DNA of 64,000 nucleotides from Streptomyces sp. CC228A (GTDB lineage Bacteria; Actinomycetota; Actinomycetes; Streptomycetales; Streptomycetaceae): the NCBI RefSeq assembly GCF_021390935.1, contig NZ_JAJPUI010000004.1, positions 186,001-250,000 of the forward strand, written 5' to 3'. Both the position numbers and the translations under genes were made by a program. The notes under the pieces were generated by a model. The model searched no databases, had not been told where the DNA came from, and saw only the letters and a list, made by a program, of their open reading frames with translations. Of this stretch, positions 35,061 to 43,500 are shown in pieces. The first letter of the stretch is position 1. The number at the start of each line of letters is the position of its first letter.

Positions 35061-35348
35061 TCACGAGCGAGGGGGTGGGCCATGACGGTCCGGGGTGTAC
35101 GGAGGGACGTCGCGGCCGGGCTGGTACCGGGGGCCCTGGCGCATCCGGTGGACGACCATCACCAGGTCCGCCAGCACGACCAGCGCCAGTACCCCGCAGA
35201 TGACGGCCCAGCTCCTGACGCCGATCACGGCGAAGGCGACGGTGCCGCCCACGGCCCAGACGAGGCCCCACACACTCAGCCAGAACCGCAGCCTCAGCGG
35301 GCTGCGTGCGGTGACCGGTTCGTTTCCACTGCGCATGATCATGGTCAT
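35061..35348 (-). CDS. DUF6343-type small membrane protein
   Basis: A 95-residue protein. After MRSGNEPVTARSPLRLRFW come two membrane helices (LSVWGLVWAVGGTVAFAVIG and a second Ala/Val/Leu-rich segment), then a polar tail HRMRQGPRYQPGRDVPPY. The N-terminal motif and tail match the actinobacterial DUF6343 family, of unknown role. Three in-frame ATGs are possible (35348, 35342, 35336); AAGGAG lies 4 bases before the first. Confidence 0.78.
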   Translation of the reverse strand: MTMIMRSGNEPVTARSPLRLRFWLSVWGLVWAVGGTVAFAVIGVRSWAVICGVLALVVLADLVMVVHRMRQGPRYQPGRDVPPYTPDRHGPPPRS

Positions 35349-35519
35349 CGTTCTCCTTCCCGCCGTGTACCCGCGAACCGCCCGCCGACCCCGGCCGGCC
35401 GCAGGGCATCGGAGGACAGCACAGGATCCGGCGCCGCGCAGTGTCACACCCCCGCCGTAAGGTCGGAGACCCGGAGGCCGGACCCCCGGCACCGCACCCG
35501 GAAGGAGGTCGCCCCGGTC

Positions 35520-38399
35520 ATGGACACATCGCGTACGGCAAGCGCCGCGCACGGCGTGCCTGGCTCCGCCGAGGCGCACCCCCTTCACACCTGCCCCGCC
35601 GTGTTCCTGCCGGACGCGCTGCCGCGCGCGGGACGGGTCGCGTTCTGGGCGCCCGACGGCCGCACGCTGCCGCCCGCCCCCGGTGCGGCGACCGCCACCG
35701 AGCAGCTCACGGTCGTCCGGCGCCACGGCACCGGAGCCCGCACCCGTACCGTGCCGGCCGTGGTCCTGTCCGTGGACGACGCGCTTCCGGTGCTCACCGC
35801 CGCCCGGCACGCCCCGGGCGCCCACCCGGCCACCGCCTGCTGGGGCGCGGCCGCGCTGCACGGGCTCCACCTGGTGGCGCGGGGGCGGCTGCTCCCGGGG
35901 CTCACCGCCGACGACCGCGACGCCTGGCGGGCCGGCCCGCTGGACGCCGACGACATCGCGCACCTCCGGGCGGTCGCCGCCGCCATGCCGTACGAGGCGC
36001 ACGCCGTGCCGGTGCCCGGCCGCGGTCCGCTGCGCCTGCCGGAACCCGAGGCGCTCGTGCGGGCCTTCCTCGACGCGGTCGCCGACACCCGGCCGCGCAC
36101 CCCGGCGGCGCCGCACGCCGCCGGGCGGCCCTTCGCCGCGCGGGAACCGCAGCGGCTCCCCGGAGCCCGGCCCTGGGCCGCGGAGGTGGCCGCGGGCATG
36201 GACGCGGGCGTCCGCGTGTCCCTGCGGCTCGACCTCTCCCCGTTCGAGCTCTTCGACCCGGACCCCGGGATCCCGGGCGAGGGCGGCAGCGCGGAGGAGC
36301 GGCAGGCCGCCGCCGCGGTCGTGCAGGTGCACAGCCTCGCCGACCCGGCCCTGGTCGCCGACGCGGCGGAGCTGTGGTCGGGGGACGCGGAGCAGCACTT
36401 CGGCGCCCGCGCCCGGGTCGACACGATGCTCGCCCTGCGCCGGGCCGCCCGTGTCTGGCCGCCGCTCACCCGGCTCCTGGAGCGGCCCGTGCCCGACGTC
36501 CTCGCCGTCACCGAGCGCGAGCTGTACGAGCTGCTCGGCCCCGCGGCGGGCCGGCTCGGCTCGGCGGGAGTCAGCGTGCACTGGCCCCGCGAACTGGCCC
36601 GATCCCTGACCGCGGCCGCCGTCGTCCGCCCCGCACCCGGCTCGGCCGCCGACGGCACCCCGTTCTTCGACAGCACCGACCTGCTCCGTTTCCAGTGGCA
36701 GCTCGCCCTGGACGGCGACCCGCTCACCGAACGCGAGATGGACGCGCTCGCGGAGGCGCACCGCCCCGTGGTCCGGCTCAGGGACCGGTGGGTCGTCGTC
36801 GACCCCGCGCTCGTCCGCAAGGCCCGCAAACGCCAGCTCGGCCTGCTGCAACCGGTGGACGCCCTCGCGGCCGCGCTCACCGGCACCGCGGACGTGGACG
36901 GCGAGACCGTGGAGGCCGTGCCGGCCGGCGCGCTCGCCGCGCTGCGCGACCGGCTGCTGGCCGGACCCGCCCCCGTGCCGCCCCCGCCCGGCCTCGACGC
37001 CACGCTGCGCGACTACCAGCTGCGCGGGCTGGCCTGGCTCGACCTGATGACCTCCCTCGGCCTCGGCGGCTGCCTCGCCGACGACATGGGTCTGGGCAAG
37101 ACCGTCACGCTGATCGCGCTGCACTTGCGGCGCGCCCACCGGGCGCCCACCCTCGTGGTGTGCCCCGCGTCCCTGCTCGGCAACTGGGAGCGGGAGATCC
37201 GCCGCTTCGCGCCCGGCGTGCCGGTGCGGCGCTTCCACGGCGCGGGCCGGAGCCTGGACGGGGCGGCGGGCGGCTTCGTCCTCACCACGTACGGCACGAT
37301 GCGCACCAGCGCCGAGGAGCTGGCCGACCGGTCCTGGGGGATGGTGGTCGCCGACGAGGCGCAGCACGTGAAGAACCCGTTCTCCGCCACGGCGAGGGCG
37401 CTGCGCACCATCCCCGCTCCGGCACGGGTCGCCCTGACCGGCACCCCCGTCGAGAACAACCTGTCCGAACTGTGGGCGCTGCTCGACTGGACCACGCCGG
37501 GACTGCTCGGCCCCCTCAAGGCGTTCCGCGCCCGCCACGCGCGCGCCGTGGAGAACAGCGGCGAGCTGGGCGACACCGAGGCCGCCGAACGGCTCGCCCG
37601 GCTCGTCCGCCCCTTCCTCCTGCGCCGCCGCAAGTCCGACCCCGGCATCGTGCCGGAGCTCCCGCCCAAGACGGAGTCGGACCATCCGGTGCCGCTGACC
37701 CGGGAGCAGGCCGCCCTGTACGAGGCGGTCGTCAGGGAGACCATGGCCGCCATCGCCGGCGCGGAGGGCATCGCACGCCGCGGCCTGGTCATGAAGCTGC
37801 TCACATCCCTCAAGCAGATCTGCAACCACCCGGCGCAGTTCCTCAAGGAGGAACCGGCCCGGCTGTCCGGCCGCTCCGGCAAGCTGTCCCTGCTCGACGA
37901 ACTGCTGGACACGATCGTGGCGGAGGACGGCGCGGTCCTCGTCTTCACCCAGTACGTGTCCATGGCCCGGCTGCTCACCCGCCACCTGGCCGCCCGGGCC
38001 GTGCCGTCCCAGCTGCTCCACGGCGGCACGCCCGTCGCCGAACGGGAGCGCATGGTGGACCGCTTCCAGGCCGGTGAGGTCCCGGTGTTCGTGCTGTCGC
38101 TGAAGGCCGCCGGCACCGGCCTCAACCTGACGCGGGCCGGCCACGTCGTCCACTACGACCGCTGGTGGAACCCCGCCGTCGAAGAGCAGGCGACCGACCG
38201 CGCGTACCGCATCGGCCAGACCCAGCCCGTGCAGGTGCACCGGCTCATCGCCGAGGGCACCGTCGAGGACCGCATCGCCGGACTGCTCGCTTCCAAGCGC
38301 GCCCTCGCCGAAGCGGTCCTCGGCTCGGGTGAGGCCGCCCTGACCGAGCTGACGGACCGGGAACTGGCGGACCTGGTGTCCCTGAGGAGGCCGCGGTGA
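35520..38399 (+). CDS. SNF2-family DEAD/DEAH-box helicase
   Basis: A 959-residue SWI2/SNF2 ATPase. The N-terminal half is the bacterial SNF2-associated region (FDSTDLLRFQWQLALDGDPLTEREMDALAEA..., WVVVDPALVRKARKR). The motor has motif I LADDMGLGKTVTL, motif II VVADEAQHVKN, motif III ALTGTPVENNLSELW, motif V LSLKAAGTGLNLTRAGHV and motif VI DRAYRIGQTQPVQVHR. Such proteins translocate on double-stranded DNA and remodel protein-DNA complexes. ATG 35520 has GAAGGAGG upstream. Its stop overlaps the start of the SWIM gene by 4 bp (GTGA), so the two proteins probably work together. Confidence 0.93.
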   Translation: MDTSRTASAAHGVPGSAEAHPLHTCPAVFLPDALPRAGRVAFWAPDGRTLPPAPGAATATEQLTVVRRHGTGARTRTVPAVVLSVDDALPVLTAARHAPGAHPATACWGAAALHGLHLVARGRLLPGLTADDRDAWRAGPLDADDIAHLRAVAAAMPYEAHAVPVPGRGPLRLPEPEALVRAFLDAVADTRPRTPAAPHAAGRPFAAREPQRLPGARPWAAEVAAGMDAGVRVSLRLDLSPFELFDPDPGIPGEGGSAEERQAAAAVVQVHSLADPALVADAAELWSGDAEQHFGARARVDTMLALRRAARVWPPLTRLLERPVPDVLAVTERELYELLGPAAGRLGSAGVSVHWPRELARSLTAAAVVRPAPGSAADGTPFFDSTDLLRFQWQLALDGDPLTEREMDALAEAHRPVVRLRDRWVVVDPALVRKARKRQLGLLQPVDALAAALTGTADVDGETVEAVPAGALAALRDRLLAGPAPVPPPPGLDATLRDYQLRGLAWLDLMTSLGLGGCLADDMGLGKTVTLIALHLRRAHRAPTLVVCPASLLGNWEREIRRFAPGVPVRRFHGAGRSLDGAAGGFVLTTYGTMRTSAEELADRSWGMVVADEAQHVKNPFSATARALRTIPAPARVALTGTPVENNLSELWALLDWTTPGLLGPLKAFRARHARAVENSGELGDTEAAERLARLVRPFLLRRRKSDPGIVPELPPKTESDHPVPLTREQAALYEAVVRETMAAIAGAEGIARRGLVMKLLTSLKQICNHPAQFLKEEPARLSGRSGKLSLLDELLDTIVAEDGAVLVFTQYVSMARLLTRHLAARAVPSQLLHGGTPVAERERMVDRFQAGEVPVFVLSLKAAGTGLNLTRAGHVVHYDRWWNPAVEEQATDRAYRIGQTQPVQVHRLIAEGTVEDRIAGLLASKRALAEAVLGSGEAALTELTDRELADLVSLRRPR

Positions 38400-39653
38400 G
38401 CCCCGCACGGCCGGGCAGGCCCCCGGCGTACCACGACGACCGGCGGCGCTCCTTCCCGCCGCTGCCGCCCCCCGGCACGGGAGACGGCGGGCTCGCCGGG
38501 AGCTGGTGGGGAAACGCCTGGGTGGCGGCTTTGGAGAGCGCGGCGCTCGACCCCGCCCGCCTCGCCCGCGGCCGTGCCTACGCGGGCCGGGGCCTCGTCG
38601 ACGCGATCACCGTGACGCCGGGACGCGTCACGGCGTACGTCCACGGCAGCCGGGCCCGGCCGTACCGTACGGAGATCAGGCTGCGGGTGCTCGGCGACGA
38701 CGCGTGGGAGCGGCTGCTGGACGCGGTGGCGGAGCGCCCCGACCACATCGCCGCCCTGCTCGACAAGGACGTGCCGCAGGCGCTGGCCGAGGTCGGAGGG
38801 CTGCTGCCCCGGGCGGGGGACCTCCTGCCGGACTGCTCCTGCCCCGACCACGGCCATCCCTGCAAGCACGCCGCCGCCCTGTGCTACCAGGCGGCGCGGC
38901 TGCTGGACGAGGACCCGTTCACGCTGTTCCTCATGCGGGGCCGGGGGGAACAGGAGATCCTCGCCGCACTCGGCCGGCGCAATACCGCGCGCACGGCCGC
39001 GGAGAGCGCCGCGGCGCCACCGCCCCTGCCGACGGTCCCCGCACGGGCCGCCGTCACGGCCGACCCGGTGGTCGCCCTGCCGCCTCCGCTGCCGCTGCCG
39101 GCCCGTCCCGGGCGGCCCCCGTCTTCCCCGAGGCTCCCGCGGCCCCCGACCCGCTCGCCCTGGAGATGCTGGCCACGGAAGCGGCCGCCCGCGCCCACGC
39201 CCACCTGGCCACCGGCCGCGACCCCGTCGCCGCGCTCACCCCTGGCAGGACGCGGTCCGCCTGGCCGCCGCCCACCCCGGCTCCGGGCTCACCGCGGCCA
39301 CCCGCGCCCTCTACCGCGACCTCGCCACCGCCCTCGACCGCAGCCCCGCCGACCTGTCCCGCGCCGTGGCCGCGTGGCGCCAGGGCGGACCGGCCGGGCT
39401 CGCCGTGCTGGAAGAGCCGTGGGATCCGCCCGCGGGGCCGTTCGACCGGGCGCGACCGGCTCTGATCGCCGCCGACTTCCCGCACTTCCGGCCCTGGCGC
39501 AACCGGCTGTCCACCGCCTCCCTCCAACTGCGCTTCGGCCGGGACGGCCTCTGGTACGGGTACGAGTCCGACGCGGGCCGCGAGGACTGGTGGCCGCGCG
39601 GCACCCCTGACGCCGACCCCGTGGGCGCGCTCGCCGGGCTCCTCGGGCAGTGA
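38396..39653 (+). pseudogene. SWIM zinc-finger protein, broken by two single-base deletions
   Basis: Three frames join into a protein of about 419 residues. The first part holds the SWIM zinc finger CSCPDHGHPCKHAAALCY (CxCx...CxH) after an N-terminal domain typical of helicase partners (SWWGNAWVAALES). The frame breaks between about 39,085 and 39,115 in Pro/Ala-rich sequence, continues as EMLATEAAARAHAHLATGRDPVAALTP, and breaks again in the C4 run at 39239-39242. The last frame gives PWQDAVRLAAAHP through to the end at 39653. SWIM proteins paired with SNF2 ATPases are common in actinobacteria; their function is unknown. The GTG start overlaps the helicase stop. Confidence 0.8.
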
Positions 39654-39762
39654 CGGACCGGGGCCTCCCGCCCGTCCCGGTTCACCCGCAGGTGCGAGCA
39701 GATGGAGAGGTGATGTGAAAGGTCTATGAGATCTCCACCGATCGGGTGAAAGCGAGAGGCGT

Positions 39763-39791
39763 CATAACCCGCCCAGGAGGTAGGGCGTTAT
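39763..39791 (+). promoter_or_regulatory. Candidate sigma-BldN promoter of the chaplin gene
   Basis: CATAAC (39763-39768), a 17-base spacer and CGTTAT (39786-39791) resemble the sigma-BldN promoter (CGTAAC and CGTTGA as I recall it), and chaplin genes are known BldN targets. The predicted start near 39,798 gives a leader of about 42 bases. The same bases form a hairpin with AGGAGG in its loop, followed by an 8-codon frame (39790-39816); if the promoter is right, that frame is not fully transcribed. Confidence 0.5.
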
Positions 39792-39839
39792 GCCCGGTGC
39801 GGGTGAGTGCCCGTGAACGTCTCCGGAAGGCAGGAAGCC

Positions 39840-40729
39840 ATGAGGCATACGCGCCGAAAAGGTCTCGTCACTCTGATGGCCACGGGCGGCGCCCTCGCCC
39901 TGGCGGCGGGCTCCGCGCAGGCCGACGCCGACGCGTCGGGCGTTGCGGCCGACTCACCCGGCGCGGTCTCCGGCAACACCGTGCAGTTGCCGGTCCACGT
40001 CCCGGTCAACGCCTGCGGCAACACCGTGAACGTGGTGGGGCTGCTGAACCCCGCGGCCGGCAACACGTGTGTGAACCAGGGCGGTCAGGGGCACCGCGAC
40101 GAGGCGCCCGGTGGGCACGGCCCCGGCCACGACGGCGGCAGCGGCCATGAGGGCGGCAGCGGCGGTCACGGCGGCGGCGGTCACGGCGGCGGCAGCCACG
40201 GCGGCGCCCATGAAGGCGGCGGTCACGGTGGCGGCCACGGCGGCGGCCACGGTGGTGGGCACGCACCCGGCGACGGGGCGGCGTCCGGCAACGGCGGCGG
40301 CGCTTCCGCCGACGCGGGCATGCAGGGCTCGCCCGGTGTCATCTCCGGCAACGGCGTCCAGCTGCCCGTCGACCTGCCGGTGAACGTCTCCGGCAACCAG
40401 GTCAGCGTCGTCGGACTCGGCAACCCCGTCTTCGGCAACACCTCCGTCAACGACAGCGGCGAACCGCCGACCCACACGGAACCCCCCGCGGCCGAGAAGC
40501 CCGAGGCGCCGCAGCCCGTCGACCGGACCGTGCCGCCCCAGCACGACGAGACGGCGCCGCCGCCGCCGACGCCGACCCGGACCGGCCCGCCGAGCCCGGC
40601 AGCACGCCCGCGCTGGCCGAGACCGGTGCCGGGGACCTGGCCGGCGCGGTGCTGCCCGCCGCCGCGGGCCTGATCCTCGCCGGCGGCATGCTGCGCCGCC
40701 GCCTGCGCTCCGCGGCCGACGCCTCCTGA
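39840..40729 (+). CDS. Long chaplin with two chaplin domains, Gly/His-rich linker and LAETG sorting signal (one-base deletion)
   Basis: Chaplins are secreted amyloid-forming proteins that coat aerial hyphae and spores. ATG 39840 begins a signal peptide (MRHTRRKGLVTLMATGGALALAAGSAQA). Chaplin domain 1 (SPGAVSGNTVQLPVHVPVNACGN...) keeps its two cysteines; domain 2 (SPGVISGNGVQLPVDLPVNVSGN...) has Ser instead. Between them is a linker of about 65 residues made largely of Gly and His. After a Pro-rich spacer one base is missing (about 40,545-40,575); restoring it gives LAETG, a hydrophobic helix and a basic tail (LRRRLRSAADAS), the sortase signal of long chaplins (ChpA-C type). Corrected length is about 296 residues. 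Confidence 0.88.
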
Positions 40730-40757
40730 ACCGGCCGTCACCGCCACCGCGGCCCCG

Positions 40758-41417
40758 TCACCGTCGCCAGGCCGCCAGCACCGCGTCGATCGCCGGTGCC
40801 ACCCGCATCCGGGCTTGGCGGCGGGGGACGCCGCTCATCAGCAGGGCGTCGTACTCGGTGTCCCGATGCCGCACCGACGCCCGCACCGCGGCCGTCACGG
40901 CGCCTTCGTCGAGCGCCCGGCCCGCTGCCGTACGCCCCACCCGGCCGCTTCCGCGGACCGACGCGTGGGCCGCGATGTCCGCCGCCCGCTCCGCCGGGCA
41001 GCCCGGGAAGAGCCGGCCTATCTCAGCCGCCAGCTCCGCCGTGAACCGCACGTCCTGGGCCGCCCGGCGCCGCGCGTCCCGGTCCCGGCGCCTGGCCCGG
41101 GCCTCGGCGTCCCGCAGGCACGCCGCCTCCGCCCGGGCCAGAGCCGCCTCCTCCACGAGGATCCCCTGGCGCTCGTAGCGCGTACGGCGCCTGTCGTGCC
41201 GCACGACGACCGCCCACAGCCCCCCGGCCTCCCGGGCCCGCCGGGTCAGCGCGGCGTCCCCGCGCGGCAGGTACACGAGGTGCCCGAGGTCCGCGCACGC
41301 CAGGCAGAGCGGCGCACCCGACTCCAGCACCATCCGCCGCAACGGCCCCCGGCGGCACTCCGCACAGCGTGCCGCACTCCGGGGCTCCACCACGACGATC
41401 GGCTCCACCGCCACCAC
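40758..41417 (-). CDS. DUF2293-domain protein
   Basis: A 219-residue protein. Residues 15-60 have two CxxC-like pairs (CAECRRGPLRR, CLACADLGHLVYLP) that may bind zinc. A basic Arg/Ala-rich helical stretch (ARRRDRDARRRAAQ) follows, then the DUF2293 core ([57 protein letters not shown]). The function of DUF2293 is unknown. The start is uncertain: GTG 41417 or the next in-frame GTGs. It lies beyond the terminator of the aminotransferase, probably as a separate unit. Confidence 0.8.
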   Translation of the reverse strand: MVAVEPIVVVEPRSAARCAECRRGPLRRMVLESGAPLCLACADLGHLVYLPRGDAALTRRAREAGGLWAVVVRHDRRRTRYERQGILVEEAALARAEAACLRDAEARARRRDRDARRRAAQDVRFTAELAAEIGRLFPGCPAERAADIAAHASVRGSGRVGRTAAGRALDEGAVTAAVRASVRHRDTEYDALLMSGVPRRQARMRVAPAIDAVLAAWRR

Positions 41418-41473
41418 GTCTCACGCCTCCCCGGGGACTGACGGGGCGTCTCACACGGAAAGCTACCCGCCTC

Positions 41474-41496
41474 GCCGGGGCCCGATCCGCCCCGGC
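41474..41496 (-). terminator. Hairpin after the aminotransferase gene
   Basis: GCCGGGGC (41474-41481) and GCCCCGGC (41489-41496) form an 8-bp perfect stem with a 7-base loop, 3 bases beyond the aminotransferase stop on the minus strand. Confidence 0.65.
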
Positions 41497-41498
41497 TC

Positions 41499-42719
41499 CT
41501 ACTGCCGGTAGCCGCTGAGGAAGCGCCCGATCCGGCTGATCGCGGCATCCAGGTCGTCGACGTGCGGGAGGGTCAGGATCCGGAAGTGGTCCGGACGCGG
41601 CCAGTTGAAGCCGGTGCCCTGCACCACCTGGATCTTCTCGCGCAGCAGCAGGTCGAGGACGAACTTCTCGTCGTCGTGGATCGCGTGCACCTCCGGATCG
41701 ATCCGGGGGAACGCGTACAGCGCGCCGCGCGGCTTCACGCACGACACCCCCGGGATCTCGTTCAGCTTCTCCCAGGCGCGGTTGCGCTGCTCGTACAGCC
41801 GCCCGCCGGGCGCGGTGAGGTCCTTGATGGACTGCCGCCCCCCGAGCGCGGCCTGGATGGCGTACTGGGCGGGCGCGTTGGGGCACAGCCGCATGGAGGC
41901 CAGCATCGTCAGCCCCTCCAGGTAGCTGCGCGCGTGCTGCTTCGGGCCGGTGACGACGAGCCATCCGGAGCGGAAGCCCGCCACCCGGTACGTCTTGGAC
42001 AGCCCGCCGAAGGTGAGGACCACCAGGTCCGGGGCCACCGTCGCCACCGGGTGGTGCACTGCGTCGTCGTAGACGATCTGGTCGTAGATCTCGTCGGCGA
42101 ACACCATCAGCCCGTGCCGGCGCGCCAGGTCGAGCATGCCCTCCAGCACCTCGCGCGGATACACGGCGCCCGTGGGGTTGTTGGGGTTGATGATGACGAG
42201 GGCCCGGGTGCGGTCGGTGATCTTCGCGGCCATGTCGTCGAGGTCCGGGTACCAGTCGGCGGCCTCGTCGCACACGTAGTGCACCGGCCGCCCGCCCGCG
42301 AGTGTCGTCACCGCCGTCCACAGCGGGTAGTCGGGAGCCGGGACGAGGACCTCGTCGCCATCCTCGACCAGAGCCTGCACGGCCATGGAGATGAGCTCCG
42401 AGATGCCGTTGCCGAGGAACACGTCGTCCACGTCCACGTCCGTGAGGCCGAGCGCCTGGTAGCGCTGGGCGACCGCCCGGCGGGCGGAGAGGATGCCGCG
42501 CGAGTCGGTGTAGCCGTGGGCCTGCGGCAGCATCCGGATCATGTCCTGGACGATCTCCTCCGGGGCCTCGAAGCCGAAGAGGGCGGGGTTGCCGGTGTTG
42601 AGGCGGAGCACGCTGTGACCCGCCTCCTCCAGTGCGTTCGCGTGCTCGATCACGGGACCGCGGATCTCGTAGCAGACCTCGCTCAGCTTGCTCGACTGCC
42701 GGAACTCCATGGCGGCCAC
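41499..42719 (-). CDS. Pyridoxal-phosphate aminotransferase (alanine transaminase type)
   Basis: A 406-residue class I aminotransferase. The N-terminal segment RQSSKLSEVCYEIRGPV and the long NTGNPALFGFEAP motif are typical of AlaA-type alanine-pyruvate transaminases. INPNNPTGAVYP, ADEIYDQIVYD and the PLP-lysine segment LTFGGLSKTYRVAGFRSGW are intact, and FRILTLP carries the substrate-binding Arg. It probably interconverts alanine and glutamate with pyruvate and 2-oxoglutarate. GTG 42719 has GGAG 9 bases upstream; ATG 42710 is an alternative. It is divergent from an HxlR regulator that may control it. Confidence 0.9.
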   Translation of the reverse strand: MAAMEFRQSSKLSEVCYEIRGPVIEHANALEEAGHSVLRLNTGNPALFGFEAPEEIVQDMIRMLPQAHGYTDSRGILSARRAVAQRYQALGLTDVDVDDVFLGNGISELISMAVQALVEDGDEVLVPAPDYPLWTAVTTLAGGRPVHYVCDEAADWYPDLDDMAAKITDRTRALVIINPNNPTGAVYPREVLEGMLDLARRHGLMVFADEIYDQIVYDDAVHHPVATVAPDLVVLTFGGLSKTYRVAGFRSGWLVVTGPKQHARSYLEGLTMLASMRLCPNAPAQYAIQAALGGRQSIKDLTAPGGRLYEQRNRAWEKLNEIPGVSCVKPRGALYAFPRIDPEVHAIHDDEKFVLDLLLREKIQVVQGTGFNWPRPDHFRILTLPHVDDLDAAISRIGRFLSGYRQ

Positions 42720-42745
42720 CCCGAATTCTCCTGGGAACTGTGATG

Positions 42746-42771
42746 CTTGGTTTTACCAAGTGTGAGCTTGG
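42746..42771. promoter_or_regulatory. Alternating CTTGG/CCAAG operator-like array
   Basis: CTTGG (42746-42750), 5 bases, CCAAG (42756-42760), 6 bases, CTTGG (42767-42771) form overlapping inverted repeats in the gap between the aminotransferase and HxlR genes. The position suits a binding site for the HxlR protein on a shared control region. Confidence 0.5.
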
Positions 42772-42795
42772 AAAGTCCAACAACCGGTCTAGACT
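42768..42795 (+). promoter_or_regulatory. Candidate promoter of the HxlR gene
   Basis: TTGGAA (42768-42773), 16 bases, TAGACT (42790-42795). The -10 ends 7 bases before the ATG at 42803, so the message would be leaderless; no ribosome site is visible. The -35 overlaps the third CTTGG element, as for autorepression. Confidence 0.5.
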
Positions 42796-42802
42796 GCGGC
42801 GT

Positions 42803-43483
42803 ATGCCACGTCCCAGCCAGCGCTCGACCACCGCCCGCCGCCGCACTTACGACCAGTACTGCGCCGCCGCCCGCGCCCTCGACGCCGTGGGCGACCGCTG
42901 GACCCTCCTGATCGTCCGTGAACTCCTCGCGGGGCCGCGGCGCTACACCGACCTGCACGCCGACCTCCCCGGCGTCAGCACCGACATGCTCGCCGGACGG
43001 CTCAAGGACATGGAGCGCGACGGCCTCGCCACCCGCCGCCGACTGCCGCCGCCGTCCTCCGCGTCCGTGTACGAACTCACCGCACGGGGGCGCTCCCTGC
43101 TGCCCCTGCTGCGGGAACTCGCCCGCTGGGGCGCGGACGCGCTGGACACCCCCCGCCCGACGGACGCGGTCCGCGCCCACTGGTTCGCCGTCCCGCTCCT
43201 GGACGCCCTGCACCCGCTGGAGGGCGCCGGCCAGCGGACCGTCGTGGAAGTGCACGTCGACGAAGGGGTGTTCCACCTCGCCGCAGGCGGACCCGGCGAC
43301 CCCTCCTACGGGGACGGCCCCGCCGAGGACCCCCACATCCGGCTGCACATGGACACCGCGACCTGCGCCGCCGTCAGCCGCGGCGACCTCTCCCTCGCGG
43401 ACGGGGTGAAGACCGGACGCGTCGACGTCGCGGGCCTCGGACCCGCGGCCGCCGCGCTGAGGGGTGAGACGGGACGCGGCTGA
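42803..43483 (+). CDS. HxlR-family winged-helix transcriptional regulator
   Basis: A 226-residue regulator. The N-terminal 100 residues are an HxlR winged helix: YCAAARALDAVGDRWTLLIVRELLAGPRRYTDLHADLPGVSTDMLAGRLKDMERDGLATRR. The C-terminal 110 residues form an SCP2-like ligand domain (HWFAVPLLDALHP, VVEVHVDEGVFHLAAGG, LHMDTATCAAVSRGDLSLADGVKTGRVDV). Similar fused regulators are common in actinobacteria. Its target may be the divergent aminotransferase or itself. It is followed 17 bases later by the kinase-like gene. Confidence 0.9.
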   Translation: MPRPSQRSTTARRRTYDQYCAAARALDAVGDRWTLLIVRELLAGPRRYTDLHADLPGVSTDMLAGRLKDMERDGLATRRRLPPPSSASVYELTARGRSLLPLLRELARWGADALDTPRPTDAVRAHWFAVPLLDALHPLEGAGQRTVVEVHVDEGVFHLAAGGPGDPSYGDGPAEDPHIRLHMDTATCAAVSRGDLSLADGVKTGRVDVAGLGPAAAALRGETGRG

Positions 43484-43500
43484 ACCGGCAGGATGGAGGA

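Noticed and set aside
35441..35463. Possible damage promoter upstream of the SNF2 helicase (GTGTCACACCC-N6-TAAGGT)
   Set aside because: Only TGTCA of the upstream element matches, and it lies far from the start codon.
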